From Serratia bockelmannii (GTDB taxonomy: Bacteria > Pseudomonadota > Gammaproteobacteria > Enterobacterales > Enterobacteriaceae): 64,000 bases of DNA. A model generated the notes under the pieces. It searched no databases, had not been told where the DNA came from, and saw only the letters and a list, made by a program, of their open reading frames with translations. Numbering within the stretch: position 1 is the stretch's first letter; each line of letters opens with the position of its first letter. Positions 25,733 through 34,811 of the stretch are shown piece by piece. A program made the translations under genes and the position numbers. Location: positions 124,001-188,000 of the forward strand of contig NZ_VOUX01000005.1 in assembly GCF_008011855.1 (NCBI RefSeq). The letters run 5' to 3'.

Positions 25733-26224
25733 ATGAACAAACGTCGTACGACTCTCACGGTGTTAGCGCTGATTGCATCGCTGGGGTTGTCATCCGCCCC
25801 GGCCTTGGCCGACAAAGGCGGCAATGGTAACGGCAACGGGAACGGGAACGGCCATGGCAACAGCGGCAATAACGGTAACCATGGCAACAACGGTAATCAC
25901 GGCAACAAAGGCAATAAAGATAAAGGCGGCTATAGGAACGACGATAATCTGGTCTCCGTCAGCCTTTCGCGCGACCGCGCCCGTTCGCTGGCGCACAACT
26001 ACGGCCTGACCGGCTATAGCTCGCTGCCACCGGGCATCGCCAAGAATCTGGCGCGTGGTAAACCGCTGCCGCCGGGCATCGCCAAAAAAGTGGTGCCTTA
26101 CTCGATGCTGCGTGAGTTGCCGCAGTACCCGGGTTATGAGTGGCGTATCGCCGGCGACGATCTGGTGCTGGTCGCACTCAGCACCGCGATTGTGGCCTCC
26201 GTCATCAACGGCGTGTTCGACTAA
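25733..26224 (+). CDS. CigR-like secreted protein (RcnB-related)
   Basis: A 163-residue exported protein. The signal peptide ends SAPALA about residue 26. A low-complexity tract of Gly-Asn and Asn-His-Gly repeats (about residues 28-65) follows, then the conserved double motif LPPGIAKNLARGKPLPPGIAKK, typical of CigR and RcnB-like proteins. A short hydrophobic segment lies near the C-terminus (VLVALSTAIVASVING). Salmonella CigR is an inner-membrane anti-virulence inhibitor of MgtC. No mgtC is adjacent, so the role here is open. AGGAA precedes the ATG and a terminator follows. Confidence 0.82.
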   Translation: MNKRRTTLTVLALIASLGLSSAPALADKGGNGNGNGNGNGHGNSGNNGNHGNNGNHGNKGNKDKGGYRNDDNLVSVSLSRDRARSLAHNYGLTGYSSLPPGIAKNLARGKPLPPGIAKKVVPYSMLRELPQYPGYEWRIAGDDLVLVALSTAIVASVINGVFD

Positions 26225-26243
26225 CGCCGGTTGGGTCTCATCG

Positions 26244-26269
26244 GGCCTCGCTGCGGCGGGGCCTTTTTT
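26244..26269 (+). terminator. intrinsic terminator after the CigR-like gene
   Basis: GGCCTCGC (26244-26251), loop TGCG, GCGGGGCC (26256-26263), then six T residues. Confidence 0.8.
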
Positions 26270-26339
26270 ATTTGCCGGCGCAGGGCTGACGTGGTGAACT
26301 TGGCGCCTGACCTTTTCACTGCATCATAAGGGAGGCGCC

Positions 26340-26870
26340 ATGTTCAGGGCGTTATTGATAGCCTGCTGTTTGACCAGTTTTCCAGCGTTGGCAGACGGCG
26401 CTGCCGCCATCGGCGAACTGGTGAACCAACGGCTGTCGTTGATGAAAGACGTTGCCGGTTACAAGGCGCAGCAGCATTTGCCGATCGAAGACCTGGCGCA
26501 GGAGGCGAAGGTGTTGGCCAGCGCGCAGGCGGAGGCGGGGCGTTTGGGGCTGGAGCCGGCGTCGGTGCGGCCTTTTATCGCCGCGCAGATGGACGCCGCC
26601 AAGGCGATTCAGTACCGCTATCGCGCCGACTGGCTGGCGAGCCCGGAGCCCGGCTGGCAGCCGCGCCCGTTGACGCAGGTGCGCCCACAGATCGCGCAGC
26701 TGAGCAGCCAGATATTGCAACGGCTGGCGGAGCGACTGCGTACCGGCCCGCTCGGCGAGGCGGATCAGGCGGCGTTTATGGCGTCTGTGGATCAGGTGAA
26801 TCTCAGCGCCGCCGACAAGCGGCGGCTGGCGGATGCGCTGCTGGCGGTCAGAACCGGCAGCGCACGCTGA
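26340..26870 (+). CDS. secreted (periplasmic) chorismate mutase, AroQ-gamma type
   Basis: A 176-residue protein with a signal peptide (MFRALLIACCLTSFPALADG, cut near residue 19) followed by the all-helical chorismate mutase core: LVNQRLSLMKDVAGYKAQQ, PFIAAQMDAAKAIQYRYRADW. This is the exported AroQ-gamma subclass found in enterobacteria and mycobacteria, which converts chorismate to prephenate outside the cytoplasm. Its physiological purpose is unclear since chorismate is cytosolic. AGGGAGG at 26329-26335 is the ribosome site. Confidence 0.86.
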   Translation: MFRALLIACCLTSFPALADGAAAIGELVNQRLSLMKDVAGYKAQQHLPIEDLAQEAKVLASAQAEAGRLGLEPASVRPFIAAQMDAAKAIQYRYRADWLASPEPGWQPRPLTQVRPQIAQLSSQILQRLAERLRTGPLGEADQAAFMASVDQVNLSAADKRRLADALLAVRTGSAR

Positions 26871-26873
26871 GCG

Positions 26874-28409
26874 TCAGTCGCGGCCGACGGTGCTGCGTCG
26901 GAAGGTCAGCATCCGGCTGCGGTTGGCGATGAGATCCACGTTGTAACCGCGGAAATAGAGGCAAAAGCGTTTCAACCATGGGCCGTCCTGGCACTCCACC
27001 AGCATGCGGCCCTGGCCGAGCGGGCTGAGCGTGCCGGTCTGCGCCGCCGGGCCGACGCCAATATGCACCCGATTGCCGCGAATTTCAAAGGCGGTGCGAT
27101 AGTGCGGGTGATACCACAACCCCTGCACATGCTTCAGGCAGTCGCCGTTGGCCGTGACCGGCAGGAAACGGCGCGCCACATGCCCGACTTCGCCCTCGAC
27201 CGCTTCGCCGGTCCACTTCAATTTGATTGGCATATGGGCGGACAGCGACACCGCGTAGCCGTCTTCGCCCTGATACAGCGGTTCATCGCTGCCCAGATAG
27301 GCCAGGTTGCCGTCTTTGACCTCCAGCCAGTGCGGCTCCGCCAGCGTGGCGTAGAGACCGTCGGGGATCGCCGTGCTGCGCTGCGGCAAAGGTTCGCCCA
27401 GCAGCGCTGCCATCACCTGCAAAGCCATCCCGAAACTGTCGCAGTCTTCGCGGTTGGCCACCAGCGCAACGCCGACCTGGCGATCGGGCGCCAGCAGGAA
27501 ATAGGTTTTGTAACCGGCGTGGGAACCACCGTGGCCGAGCAAGCGGCGGCGGCCCAGCGGCGTGCGCGCCAGCCCCAGTCCATAGGCGCTGAGCTGACCC
27601 TGATTGAGGCGGCGCGGTGCGCCGAGTTGCGCCAGCACGCCCTGGCCGGGGCCCTGGTCGGCCAGCAGCGTTTGCAGCCAGCGGGTGAGGGCGTTGAGGC
27701 TGCCGGTCAGGCTGCCGGAGGCGGAAAGGTGCAGACCGGCGCTGGCGTGTTGCCAGCCCCGCGCCGCACGCCAGTAACCCGGCACCAACCCTGGCACCAC
27801 GTCGAACCAGCTTTCCGGCGCTTGCATCTGCACCTGCAGCGGCCGGGCGATGTGCTGTTGCACCAGTTGGTCGAAATCATACCCTTTGCTGCGCAGCGCG
27901 GCCTCCAGCAGCCGATAGCCGGTATTGCTGTAGGCGATCTCGCTGCCGGCTTCATAGTTCAATCTTTCCAGCCCCTCGACAAACTGCATCACCGGCTGCG
28001 CCTCGCTGACGGCATGCAGCGATATGCCCAGCAGACCGAGCGTCTCGCGCACGTCAGGCAGACCGCCGGTCATGTCCAGCGCCTGGCCGACGGTAACGTC
28101 CGCCAACGCGGGCTGCAGGGCGGGCAGCAGTTCGCCCAGGCGTTGTTCGAGTCGAATGGCGCGATCGGTGGCGTTCAGCGCCAACGCGGCGAAGATGTGC
28201 TTGGTCACTGAGGCGTAGCGCACCACGCTGTCGGCGGTGAAGGGGGTATTCTGCGCCAGATCGGCCAAGCCGGCACTGGCGGTGGCGCGGAGTTGTTCGG
28301 CGTCAAACAGGGTGATGGCGCCGCCGGGTTCGCCACGCCGTTGCCAGCCGGCCAGCAATTGTTCGGCGAGGGCGCCGGCAGCGCGCCAGTTTAACGGTGT
28401 TACAGACAT
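26874..28409 (-). CDS. serine hydrolase, D-aminopeptidase/class C beta-lactamase-like
   Basis: A 511-residue cytoplasmic protein. Penicillin-binding-type motifs are S67-V-T-K70, Y160-S-N162 and H293-G-G, at nearly the positions known for the D-aminopeptidase (DAP) of Ochrobactrum anthropi, whose length (about 520) and two C-terminal beta-barrel domains it also shares. DAP removes N-terminal D-residues from peptides. No signal peptide is present, as in DAP. The start at 28409 has CTGGAGG just upstream; a longer frame to 28454 lacks one. It is convergent with the chorismate mutase gene (3 bases apart). Confidence 0.82.
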   Translation of the reverse strand: MSVTPLNWRAAGALAEQLLAGWQRRGEPGGAITLFDAEQLRATASAGLADLAQNTPFTADSVVRYASVTKHIFAALALNATDRAIRLEQRLGELLPALQPALADVTVGQALDMTGGLPDVRETLGLLGISLHAVSEAQPVMQFVEGLERLNYEAGSEIAYSNTGYRLLEAALRSKGYDFDQLVQQHIARPLQVQMQAPESWFDVVPGLVPGYWRAARGWQHASAGLHLSASGSLTGSLNALTRWLQTLLADQGPGQGVLAQLGAPRRLNQGQLSAYGLGLARTPLGRRRLLGHGGSHAGYKTYFLLAPDRQVGVALVANREDCDSFGMALQVMAALLGEPLPQRSTAIPDGLYATLAEPHWLEVKDGNLAYLGSDEPLYQGEDGYAVSLSAHMPIKLKWTGEAVEGEVGHVARRFLPVTANGDCLKHVQGLWYHPHYRTAFEIRGNRVHIGVGPAAQTGTLSPLGQGRMLVECQDGPWLKRFCLYFRGYNVDLIANRSRMLTFRRSTVGRD

Positions 28410-28624
28410 AGGGCCTCCAGAGTGATGGTTCGAAACGGGCCAGCTCGGCCACACGCCGCCCGGCGCTGACGATGAGCGCGGGCTTTTCGGCTGATTGTGG
28501 CGCAGCGCGTTTTTCGTCGGCCGCTGTTTTGTGCGCTGTTTAGACCAGTCAGTAGGGAATCACGCGAAACTTTGATATAGCGCGCAGATTGCGGCTGACG
28601 TTACGGTTAAGGACAGGGAGAGGA

Positions 28625-28646
28625 ACAGGCGCCCGGCGGCGCCTGT
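28625..28646 (-). terminator. hairpin after hutG, possible terminator of the hutI-hutG operon
   Basis: ACAGGCGCC (28625-28633), CGGC, GGCGCCTGT (28638-28646): a perfect 9-bp stem just past the hutG stop. The minus-strand tail is pyrimidine-rich (TCCTCTCC) rather than a clean T run. Confidence 0.5.
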
Positions 28647-28654
28647 AAAGGGGA

Positions 28655-29458
28655 TCAGTTCAGTCTGGCGGCGCTGTCCAACAGGCCTTCAATCATCTGC
28701 TTGAGCAGGCGCTGCAGCGAGGCGGCGCGCTGCGGTTCGAACGCGAAAGGATACTGTTCGGACATGTAGTTGACCTGCGCCAGCTCGAGCTGGATCGCAT
28801 GCTGTTGCTGCTGCGGTTGGCCGTAGGCGCGGGTGATGTAACCGCCCTTGAAGCGGCCGTTCAGCACGTGGGTGTACTGCTGTTGCTGCTCGCAGCAGGC
28901 GACCAGCCGATCGCTCAGCGCCTGGGCGCAGCTTTCACCGCCGTTGGTGCCGAGGTTGAGATCCGGCAGTTTGCCGTCGAACAGCCGCGGGATCACCGAG
29001 GCGATGGAGTGCGCGTCGAACAGCAGCGCATAGCCGTGCCGCGCTTTGAGGCGTGCCAACTCGTCCTGCAGCTGCTGATGATAAGGTTGCCAAATTTGCT
29101 GCAGATAGCCGGCGCGTTCTTCGTCCGTCGGCGCTTTGCCCGGCAGGAAGCTTGGGCGGCCGTCGAACAGCACATCGGGATACAGACCGGTGGTGGCGGT
29201 GGTGTACAGCGGCTTGTCGTCCGCCGGGCGATTCAGGTCGATGACGAAGCGCGAATAGTTGCCGACCAGTACGCTGGCGCCCATCGCCCGGGCGAAGTCG
29301 TACAGCTGTGGAATGTGCCAGTCGGTATCGGGCAGCGGGCGGGCATCGTCGGTCAGCCCGGCCTCGACCGCCGGCGTCAGTTGCGTGCCGGCGTGTGGGA
29401 TGCTGATCAGCAGCGGCAGGCTGCCGGTCTGGAAGCTAAAAGGATCGCGAATGGTCAT
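28655..29458 (-). CDS. hutG: N-formylglutamate amidohydrolase
   Basis: A 267-residue zinc amidohydrolase of the N-formylglutamate family. Recognisable blocks are [47 protein letters not shown] and [12 protein letters not shown]. It hydrolyses N-formylglutamate to formate and glutamate, the last step of the five-step histidine pathway. The start overlaps the hutI stop by 4 bases (ATGA), so translation is coupled. Together with HutF at 31772 this defines the formylglutamate route rather than direct formiminoglutamase. Confidence 0.93.
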   Translation of the reverse strand: MTIRDPFSFQTGSLPLLISIPHAGTQLTPAVEAGLTDDARPLPDTDWHIPQLYDFARAMGASVLVGNYSRFVIDLNRPADDKPLYTTATTGLYPDVLFDGRPSFLPGKAPTDEERAGYLQQIWQPYHQQLQDELARLKARHGYALLFDAHSIASVIPRLFDGKLPDLNLGTNGGESCAQALSDRLVACCEQQQQYTHVLNGRFKGGYITRAYGQPQQQQHAIQLELAQVNYMSEQYPFAFEPQRAASLQRLLKQMIEGLLDSAARLN

Positions 29459-30678
29459 TGACGTACTTCTCCTCGGAAAATCACCGTACAGGGCAGCTGG
29501 CCGCCCAACCAATAAGCCAGTTCCGCCGGCCGCGACAGCGGCCAGTGAACAAAGTCCGCCACCTTGCCGGTTTCCAGCGTGCCGTGGCTGTGTTGCAGCC
29601 CCAGCGCTTTGGCAGCGTGGGTGGTAACGCCCGCCAGCGCTTCTTCCGGCGTCAGGCGGAACAGCGTGCAGGCCATGTTGATCATCAGACGCAGCGACAG
29701 CGCCGGCGACGTGCCAGGGTTGGCGTCGCTGGCGATCGCCATCGCCACGTGGTGCTTGCGGAACAGCTCTACCGGCGGGCACTGGGTTTCGCGCAGCAGG
29801 TAGTAGGCGCCCGGCAGCAGCACCGCCACGGTGCCGGCGTCGCCCATGGCGCGGGCATCTTGCTCGGTGGCGTATTCGAGATGGTCGGCGGAGAGCGCGT
29901 GATGGCGCGCCGCCAGCGTGCTGCCGCCGAGGGCGGAGAGTTGCTCGGCGTGCAGTTTGACCGGCAAACCGGCGGCTTCGGCGGCGGCGAAGACTCGCTC
30001 CACCTGCGCCGGTGAGAACGCCAGGTGTTCGCAGAAGGCGTCAACCGCATCCGCCAGGCCGGCGGCGGCGGCCTGAGGGATGATGGTATCGCAGACCAGA
30101 TTGATGTAGTCGTCGGCGCGGTTTGCGTATTCCGGCGGCAGCGCATGGGCTGCCAGACAGGTGGTTTTCACCTCGACCGGCAGCAGCTCGCCCAACTTGC
30201 GCGCCACCCGCAGCATTTTCAGCTCGCTTTCCGGGCTGAGGCCATAGCCGGATTTGATCTCCACGCAGGTGACGCCTTCCGCCAGCAGCGGACGCAGGCG
30301 GAACAGCGCCTGCTCCAGCAGCAGCGCTTCGTCGGCCTCGCGGGTGGCTTTCACGGTGGAGATAATGCCGCCGCCCTGCGCGGCGATGTCGGCATAGCTC
30401 ACGCCGTTCAGCCGCTGTTCGAACTCGCCGCTGCGGTTGCCGCCGAACACCAGGTGCGTGTGGCAATCAACAAAGCCAGGGGTGATGATACCGCCATCGA
30501 ATTTCACCGTTTCGTCCGCGATCAGGCCGGGCGGCAGCGCCGCATGTTCGCCAATCCAGACAATCTTGCCGTCGCGTACGGCGATCGCGCCGTCGGTCAG
30601 GGTGTGATAGTTGCCGTCGCGCATGGTGACGATATCGGCGCCGTGCCACAGGCTGTCACAGTGAATCTCAGACGTCAT
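29455..30678 (-). CDS. hutI: imidazolonepropionase
   Basis: A 407-residue metal-dependent amidohydrolase. The metal motif HTH lies in [19 protein letters not shown]; further conserved blocks are [25 protein letters not shown] and [13 protein letters not shown] with the catalytic Asp. It opens the imidazolone ring to give N-formimino-L-glutamate in the cytosol. GGAGG lies 6 bases before the ATG at 30678. It leads the hutI-hutG operon and has a HutC-type operator at 30714-30725. Confidence 0.96.
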   Translation of the reverse strand: MTSEIHCDSLWHGADIVTMRDGNYHTLTDGAIAVRDGKIVWIGEHAALPPGLIADETVKFDGGIITPGFVDCHTHLVFGGNRSGEFEQRLNGVSYADIAAQGGGIISTVKATREADEALLLEQALFRLRPLLAEGVTCVEIKSGYGLSPESELKMLRVARKLGELLPVEVKTTCLAAHALPPEYANRADDYINLVCDTIIPQAAAAGLADAVDAFCEHLAFSPAQVERVFAAAEAAGLPVKLHAEQLSALGGSTLAARHHALSADHLEYATEQDARAMGDAGTVAVLLPGAYYLLRETQCPPVELFRKHHVAMAIASDANPGTSPALSLRLMINMACTLFRLTPEEALAGVTTHAAKALGLQHSHGTLETGKVADFVHWPLSRPAELAYWLGGQLPCTVIFRGEVRQ

Positions 30679-30713
30679 TGCTTTCCTCCGCCGGAGCCGC
30701 AGCTCCCACATGG

Positions 30714-30725
30714 TTGTATATACAA
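30714..30725. promoter_or_regulatory. HutC operator candidate before hutI
   Basis: Perfect 12-bp palindrome TTGTATATACAA, matching the known HutC recognition core TGTATATACA, 36 bases before the hutI start codon. Confidence 0.82.
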
Positions 30726-30835
30726 TTAAAAACAACCTAACGCATTCACCGGGATGTCACAAGAGGCGGGAGAGATTTTGTTATCAGGATGTGATCGACC
30801 ACGGAGATGCGGGCGCAGGGCGCGCCCGCCGGGGA

Positions 30836-31591
30836 TCAGACTTCGCTGGTGAAGCGGCCGAACAGTTGATAACGGCTGCCGGGGTACAGCAGCCGGGCCG
30901 AGGTCACCACGGTTTTGCCGGACCAGGTGCGGCGATGGATCAGCAGGCCGGGTTCGTGGTCTTCCAGCTGCAGCAGCTCGCTTTCGCGCCGGGTGGGGAT
31001 CACCGCTTCGACGATGTGTTCGCCGGCGGTCAGCGGCGCGGCCTGCGTCAGATAGGTGTAAGGCGTGACGCGGTCGAAATCCTGCTTCAGGTAATCCGGC
31101 GCCACCAGCGGGTTGACGCAGCGGTCTTCCACCTGCACCGGCACGTCATTTTCGTAATGCACGATCTGCGAGTAGAACAGCCGTTGGCCGGGTTGAATAC
31201 CCAGCGCCGTCGCCTCTTCCTCGCTGGCCGGGCGGGCCTTCAGCTCGAGGATCTTGCTGCTGTGGCGATGACCGCGCGCGGCGATCTCATCGGCGATGTT
31301 GTGCACTTCCAGCAGCGCGGTATGCGCCTTGGCTTCGGCGACGAAGGTGCCGACGCCCTGCATGCGGATCAAAAAACCTTCGCTGGTCAGCTCGCGCAAC
31401 GCGCGGTTGATGGTCATGCGGCTGACGCCCAGTTCCGCCACCAGTTCACTTTCGGAGGGCACGCGCTGGTGCGGTTGCCAATGCCCCGCACGAATTTGAT
31501 TCACGATCGCCTGTTTGACCCGTTGGTAGATCGGGGCGGGGGCATCGCTCATTGCAGCCGCCAGTTGTAACACGGTCTGTTGTTCAGCCAC
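30836..31591 (-). CDS. hutC: histidine utilisation repressor, GntR family
   Basis: A 251-residue GntR/HutC-type regulator. The winged helix is at about residues 20-85 (APIYQRVKQAIVNQI, PSESELVAELGVSRMTINRA); a UTRA effector domain follows, with VEDRCVNPLVAPDYL and a C-terminal RRTWSGKTVVTSARLLYPGS. Urocanate is the usual inducer. The GTG at 31591 is supported by GAGG 8 bases upstream; an internal ATG at 31552 is an alternative. It sits between two hut operons, both with palindromic operators. Confidence 0.94.
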   Translation of the reverse strand: MAEQQTVLQLAAAMSDAPAPIYQRVKQAIVNQIRAGHWQPHQRVPSESELVAELGVSRMTINRALRELTSEGFLIRMQGVGTFVAEAKAHTALLEVHNIADEIAARGHRHSSKILELKARPASEEEATALGIQPGQRLFYSQIVHYENDVPVQVEDRCVNPLVAPDYLKQDFDRVTPYTYLTQAAPLTAGEHIVEAVIPTRRESELLQLEDHEPGLLIHRRTWSGKTVVTSARLLYPGSRYQLFGRFTSEV

Positions 31592-31655
31592 GACGTTAAC
31601 CTCGTCAAATAAAAAAATAATAACACCAGTTTACTGTTGATGTCGGCGTATGTAT

Positions 31656-31667
31656 ATGTATATACAA
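31656..31667. promoter_or_regulatory. HutC operator candidate between hutC and hutF
   Basis: ATGTATATACAA, one base different from the perfect TTGTATATACAA before hutI. It lies 65 bases from hutC and 105 from hutF, so it can control both, giving autoregulation. Confidence 0.75.
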
Positions 31668-31771
31668 CTAGTGGCCGTCGCGCCAGAAACTTGCCGGCGA
31701 CCGCCAAAAATTCCTGAATGCGCGCCATCGCCGCGCCTCATTCGCCGTTACATCAACCGTGGAATACTGCC

Positions 31772-33142
31772 ATGCCTGCTTATTTTGCCCCACGCGCTTT
31801 GCTCCCTGAGGGCTGGGCGCATAACGTCCGGCTGGACGTCGATGCGCAAGGTTATCTGACTCAAGTTACCGCCAACGCTGAGCCGCAAGGCTGCATCCGG
31901 CTGCACGGCGACGCGGTGCCGGGCATGCCGAACCTGCACTCCCACGCTTTCCAGCGCGCGATGGCCGGGCTGGCGGAAGTGGCGGGCAACCCGCAGGACA
32001 GCTTCTGGACCTGGCGCGATCTGATGTATCGGCTGGTGCAGCGCCTGACGCCGGAGCAGGTGGAGGTGGTCGCCCGTCAACTGTATATCGAAATGCTCAA
32101 GGGCGGATATACCCAGGTGGCCGAATTCCACTACCTGCATCACGACGCCGACGGCAAGCCTTACGCCGATCGCGGTGAGATGACCGGCCGCCTCAGCGAG
32201 GCCGCGCATCAGGCCGGCATCGGCATGACGATGCTGCCGGTGCTGTATAGCTATGCCGGTTTCGGCGCCCAGGCGGCCCAGCCGGGGCAGAAACGGTTTA
32301 TCCAGGATGCCGAAAGCTATCTGCATCAGCAGCAGGTGATTGCCCGTCAGCTGGCGGATCGCCCGTTGCAGAACCAGGGGCTGTGCTTCCACTCGCTGCG
32401 TGCGGTGGAGCTGGGGCAGATGCAGCAGATTTTGGCCGCGTCGGATCGCACCTTGCCGGTGCATATTCATATCGCCGAGCAGCAAAAAGAGGTGAACGAC
32501 TGTCTGGCGTGGAGCGGACAGCGCCCGGTGGCCTGGCTGTATGACCACCTGCCGGTAGATCAGCGCTGGTGTCTGGTGCACGCCACCCATCTGGATCGCG
32601 ACGAGCTGGAAGCGCTGGCGCGCAGCCGCGCGGTGGCCGGCCTGTGCCTGACCACCGAAGCCAACCTCGGCGACGGCATTTTCCCTGGCGACGCTTACCT
32701 GCAGCAGCAGGGGCGCTGGGGCATCGGTTCCGACAGCCACGTTTCGCTCAACGTGGTGGAAGAGCTGCGCTGGTTTGAATATGGCCAGCGGCTGCGCGAT
32801 CAGCGTCGCAATCGCCTGACGACACCGGAACAGTCGGCGGTGGGCGATGTGCTGTACCTGCAGGCGCTGCAGGGCGGCGCGCAGGCGTGCGGCGCGCCGA
32901 TCGGTCGGCTGCAGAGCGGCTATCGCGCCGACTGGCTGGTGCTGGACGGCGACGATCCGTATCTGGCGGCGGCGCCGGACGCCTCGATCCTCAATCGCTG
33001 GCTGTTCGCCGGCGGCAAGGAGCAAATTCGCGACGTGTTCGTCGGTGGCCGGCAGGTGATCGAGCAGGGGCGGCACGCGCTGCAACAGCGGAGCAGCGCA
33101 GAGTTCCTGCAGGTGCTGAAAACCTTTCAGCAGGAGGCATAA
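31772..33142 (+). CDS. hutF: formimidoylglutamate deiminase
   Basis: A 456-residue amidohydrolase-superfamily enzyme. The metal motif is HSH in MPNLHSHAFQRAMAGLAE; later come VHIHIAEQQKEVNDCL, LVHATHLDRDELEALA and WGIGSDSHVSLNVVEELRW, all typical of HutF. It deaminates N-formimino-L-glutamate to N-formyl-L-glutamate, the substrate of HutG. The ribosome site is weak (GTGGAA). Its TAA overlaps the start of the next gene by one base (TAATG). Confidence 0.95.
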   Translation: MPAYFAPRALLPEGWAHNVRLDVDAQGYLTQVTANAEPQGCIRLHGDAVPGMPNLHSHAFQRAMAGLAEVAGNPQDSFWTWRDLMYRLVQRLTPEQVEVVARQLYIEMLKGGYTQVAEFHYLHHDADGKPYADRGEMTGRLSEAAHQAGIGMTMLPVLYSYAGFGAQAAQPGQKRFIQDAESYLHQQQVIARQLADRPLQNQGLCFHSLRAVELGQMQQILAASDRTLPVHIHIAEQQKEVNDCLAWSGQRPVAWLYDHLPVDQRWCLVHATHLDRDELEALARSRAVAGLCLTTEANLGDGIFPGDAYLQQQGRWGIGSDSHVSLNVVEELRWFEYGQRLRDQRRNRLTTPEQSAVGDVLYLQALQGGAQACGAPIGRLQSGYRADWLVLDGDDPYLAAAPDASILNRWLFAGGKEQIRDVFVGGRQVIEQGRHALQQRSSAEFLQVLKTFQQEA

Positions 33143-33699
33143 TGAGCCTGACCCGTTTTAACTTCGCCGCGCTGCCGGTCAGCCCGTGGCGCAACGGCGG
33201 TGGGGAAACCCGTGAAATCGTCAGCTGGCCGCCGGGCGAGCCGGATTTCGACTGGCGCGCCAGTATCGCCACCATCGCGCAGGACGGGCCGTTTTCCGCC
33301 TTTGCGGGCATCGATCGCTCGATAACGTTGCTGGAAGGCGACGGCGTGCGGCTGTTCAGCGCCGGGCATATCGACCATCAGTTGGCGCGTATCGGGGAGC
33401 CGTTCGCCTTTTCCGGCGACGTGGCGCTGGAAGCGACGCTGCTGGGCGGCGCCAGTCAGGATTTCAACATCATGACACGCCGCGGCCGGCAGGCGGCCGA
33501 GGTGCTGCGCAGCACGGTGCCCGTCACCCTGTCACCCAACCGGGCGGGCGTGCTGTATGTGCTGAGCGGTGTTTGGTCGCTGCCGGAGGGCGGAGAACTG
33601 CGGGCGCGCGAGGGTGTCTGGTGGACGGCGGCGGGCGGCGAAGTGGCGCCGCTGACGGCCGACGGCGCGATCCTGTGGGCGAACATCACAGCCTGCTAA
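33142..33699 (+). CDS. hutD: HutD/Ves family protein
   Basis: A 185-residue cupin-like protein with the family opening VSPWRNGGGETREIVSWPPG and the block DWRASIATIAQDGPFSAFAGIDR, then DFNIMTRRG. HutD proteins accompany hut operons; in Pseudomonas HutD has been proposed to limit hut expression at high urocanate rather than catalyse a step. AGGAGG lies 5 bases before the ATG at 33142, which overlaps the hutF stop codon. Confidence 0.88.
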   Translation: MSLTRFNFAALPVSPWRNGGGETREIVSWPPGEPDFDWRASIATIAQDGPFSAFAGIDRSITLLEGDGVRLFSAGHIDHQLARIGEPFAFSGDVALEATLLGGASQDFNIMTRRGRQAAEVLRSTVPVTLSPNRAGVLYVLSGVWSLPEGGELRAREGVWWTAAGGEVAPLTADGAILWANITAC

Positions 33700-33768
33700 C
33701 GCAGAGTAGAGTCCTGCGCCCGGTTATGGGATTATTCACTTTTCCCCATTAATCATAAAGAAGGGCGC

Positions 33769-34770
33769 ATGGCTTCGCTGAAAGACGTCGCAAAACTTGC
33801 CGGAGTCTCGTTGATGACGGTGTCCCGCGCCATCAATGAACCCGGCAAGCTGCGGCCGGAAACCTATCACCGCGTCAAACAGGCGATCGACCAGTTAGAC
33901 TACGTGCCGGATCTGTCGGCGCGGCGTATTCGCGGTGACGGAAATCGCGTACAGACGCTCGGCGTGCTGGCGCTGGACACCGCCACGACGCCGTTCTCGG
34001 TGGAAATGATCCTGTCGATTGAGAAAACCGCGCGCGAGCGCGGCTGGAACAGCTTCGTCGTCAACCTGTTTGCCGACGACAACGCCGAACAGACCGTCGA
34101 TCTGCTGTTGGCGCATCGACCGGATGGGGTGATATTCACCACGATGGGGCTGCGTGAGGTGACGCTACCGGCCAAACTGCTGGACAAAAAGCTGGTGTTG
34201 GCCAACTGCGTCAGCCCGGCGCATTCGATCGCCAGCTACATTCCTGATGATGAGCAAGGGCAGTATGACGCCACGCGCACGCTGATCGCCAAAGGCTATC
34301 GCGCGCCATTGTGCATTCATTTACCGGCGGATACGCTGGCGGCGGGGCTGCGCCGCCGCGGTCTGGAACGCGCCTGGCGCGAAGCGGGGCGCGATGTTGA
34401 ACAGCTGCGGCAGTATCATCTCGATCTGAGCGCCGGCGATCAAAGCTATCGCGACTGCGTCGCGTTGCTGGAGCGGCATTTCTCAGCAGAACGGCGCGAT
34501 TGCGATGTCGTGGTGTGCGGAAACGATCGGATAGCGTTTCTGGTGTATCAGGTATTGCTGGCGCAAGGATGGCGGATACCGCAACAGGTGGCGGTGCTGG
34601 GCTACGACAATATGGTCGGCACCGGCGAGCTGTTCCTGCCGGCATTGACGACGGTGCAGCTGCCGCATTATGAGTTGGGCCGCCTTGCGGCGCTGCATGT
34701 GATTGAGCGGCGGGAACAGCGTGATACGGTGAAAGTGCCTTGCCCGCTGTTGGAGCGTGGTTCGCTGTAG
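33769..34770 (+). CDS. cscR: sucrose operon repressor, LacI family
   Basis: A 333-residue LacI-type repressor. The helix-turn-helix is SLKDVAKLAGVSLMTVSRAIN (residues 3-23), followed by the hinge YVPDLSARRIRG and a sugar-binding domain. Blocks such as LDTATTPFSVEMILSIEKTA, LLAHRPDGVIFTTMGLR and CGNDRIAFLVYQVLLA match E. coli CscR. It is convergent with cscA. Its likely operators are the twin palindromes in front of the transporter gene at 37545 and 37609. GAAGGG precedes the ATG. Confidence 0.9.
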   Translation: MASLKDVAKLAGVSLMTVSRAINEPGKLRPETYHRVKQAIDQLDYVPDLSARRIRGDGNRVQTLGVLALDTATTPFSVEMILSIEKTARERGWNSFVVNLFADDNAEQTVDLLLAHRPDGVIFTTMGLREVTLPAKLLDKKLVLANCVSPAHSIASYIPDDEQGQYDATRTLIAKGYRAPLCIHLPADTLAAGLRRRGLERAWREAGRDVEQLRQYHLDLSAGDQSYRDCVALLERHFSAERRDCDVVVCGNDRIAFLVYQVLLAQGWRIPQQVAVLGYDNMVGTGELFLPALTTVQLPHYELGRLAALHVIERREQRDTVKVPCPLLERGSL

Positions 34771-34774
34771 CCAC

Positions 34775-34800
34775 ACCGGGCGCGTTGCTGCGCGCCCGGT
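34775..34800. terminator. convergent hairpin between cscR and cscA
   Basis: Perfect 10-bp stem ACCGGGCGCG / CGCGCCCGGT with loop TTGCTG. No strong T run on either side, so it may work with Rho or simply protect 3' ends. Confidence 0.5.
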
Positions 34801-34811
34801 GCTCATTCCCA

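Noticed and set aside
25841-25920. CRISPR-like short repeats
   Set aside because: The repeats are codons for Gly-Asn and Asn-His-Gly inside the CigR-like gene, with no spacers or cas genes.
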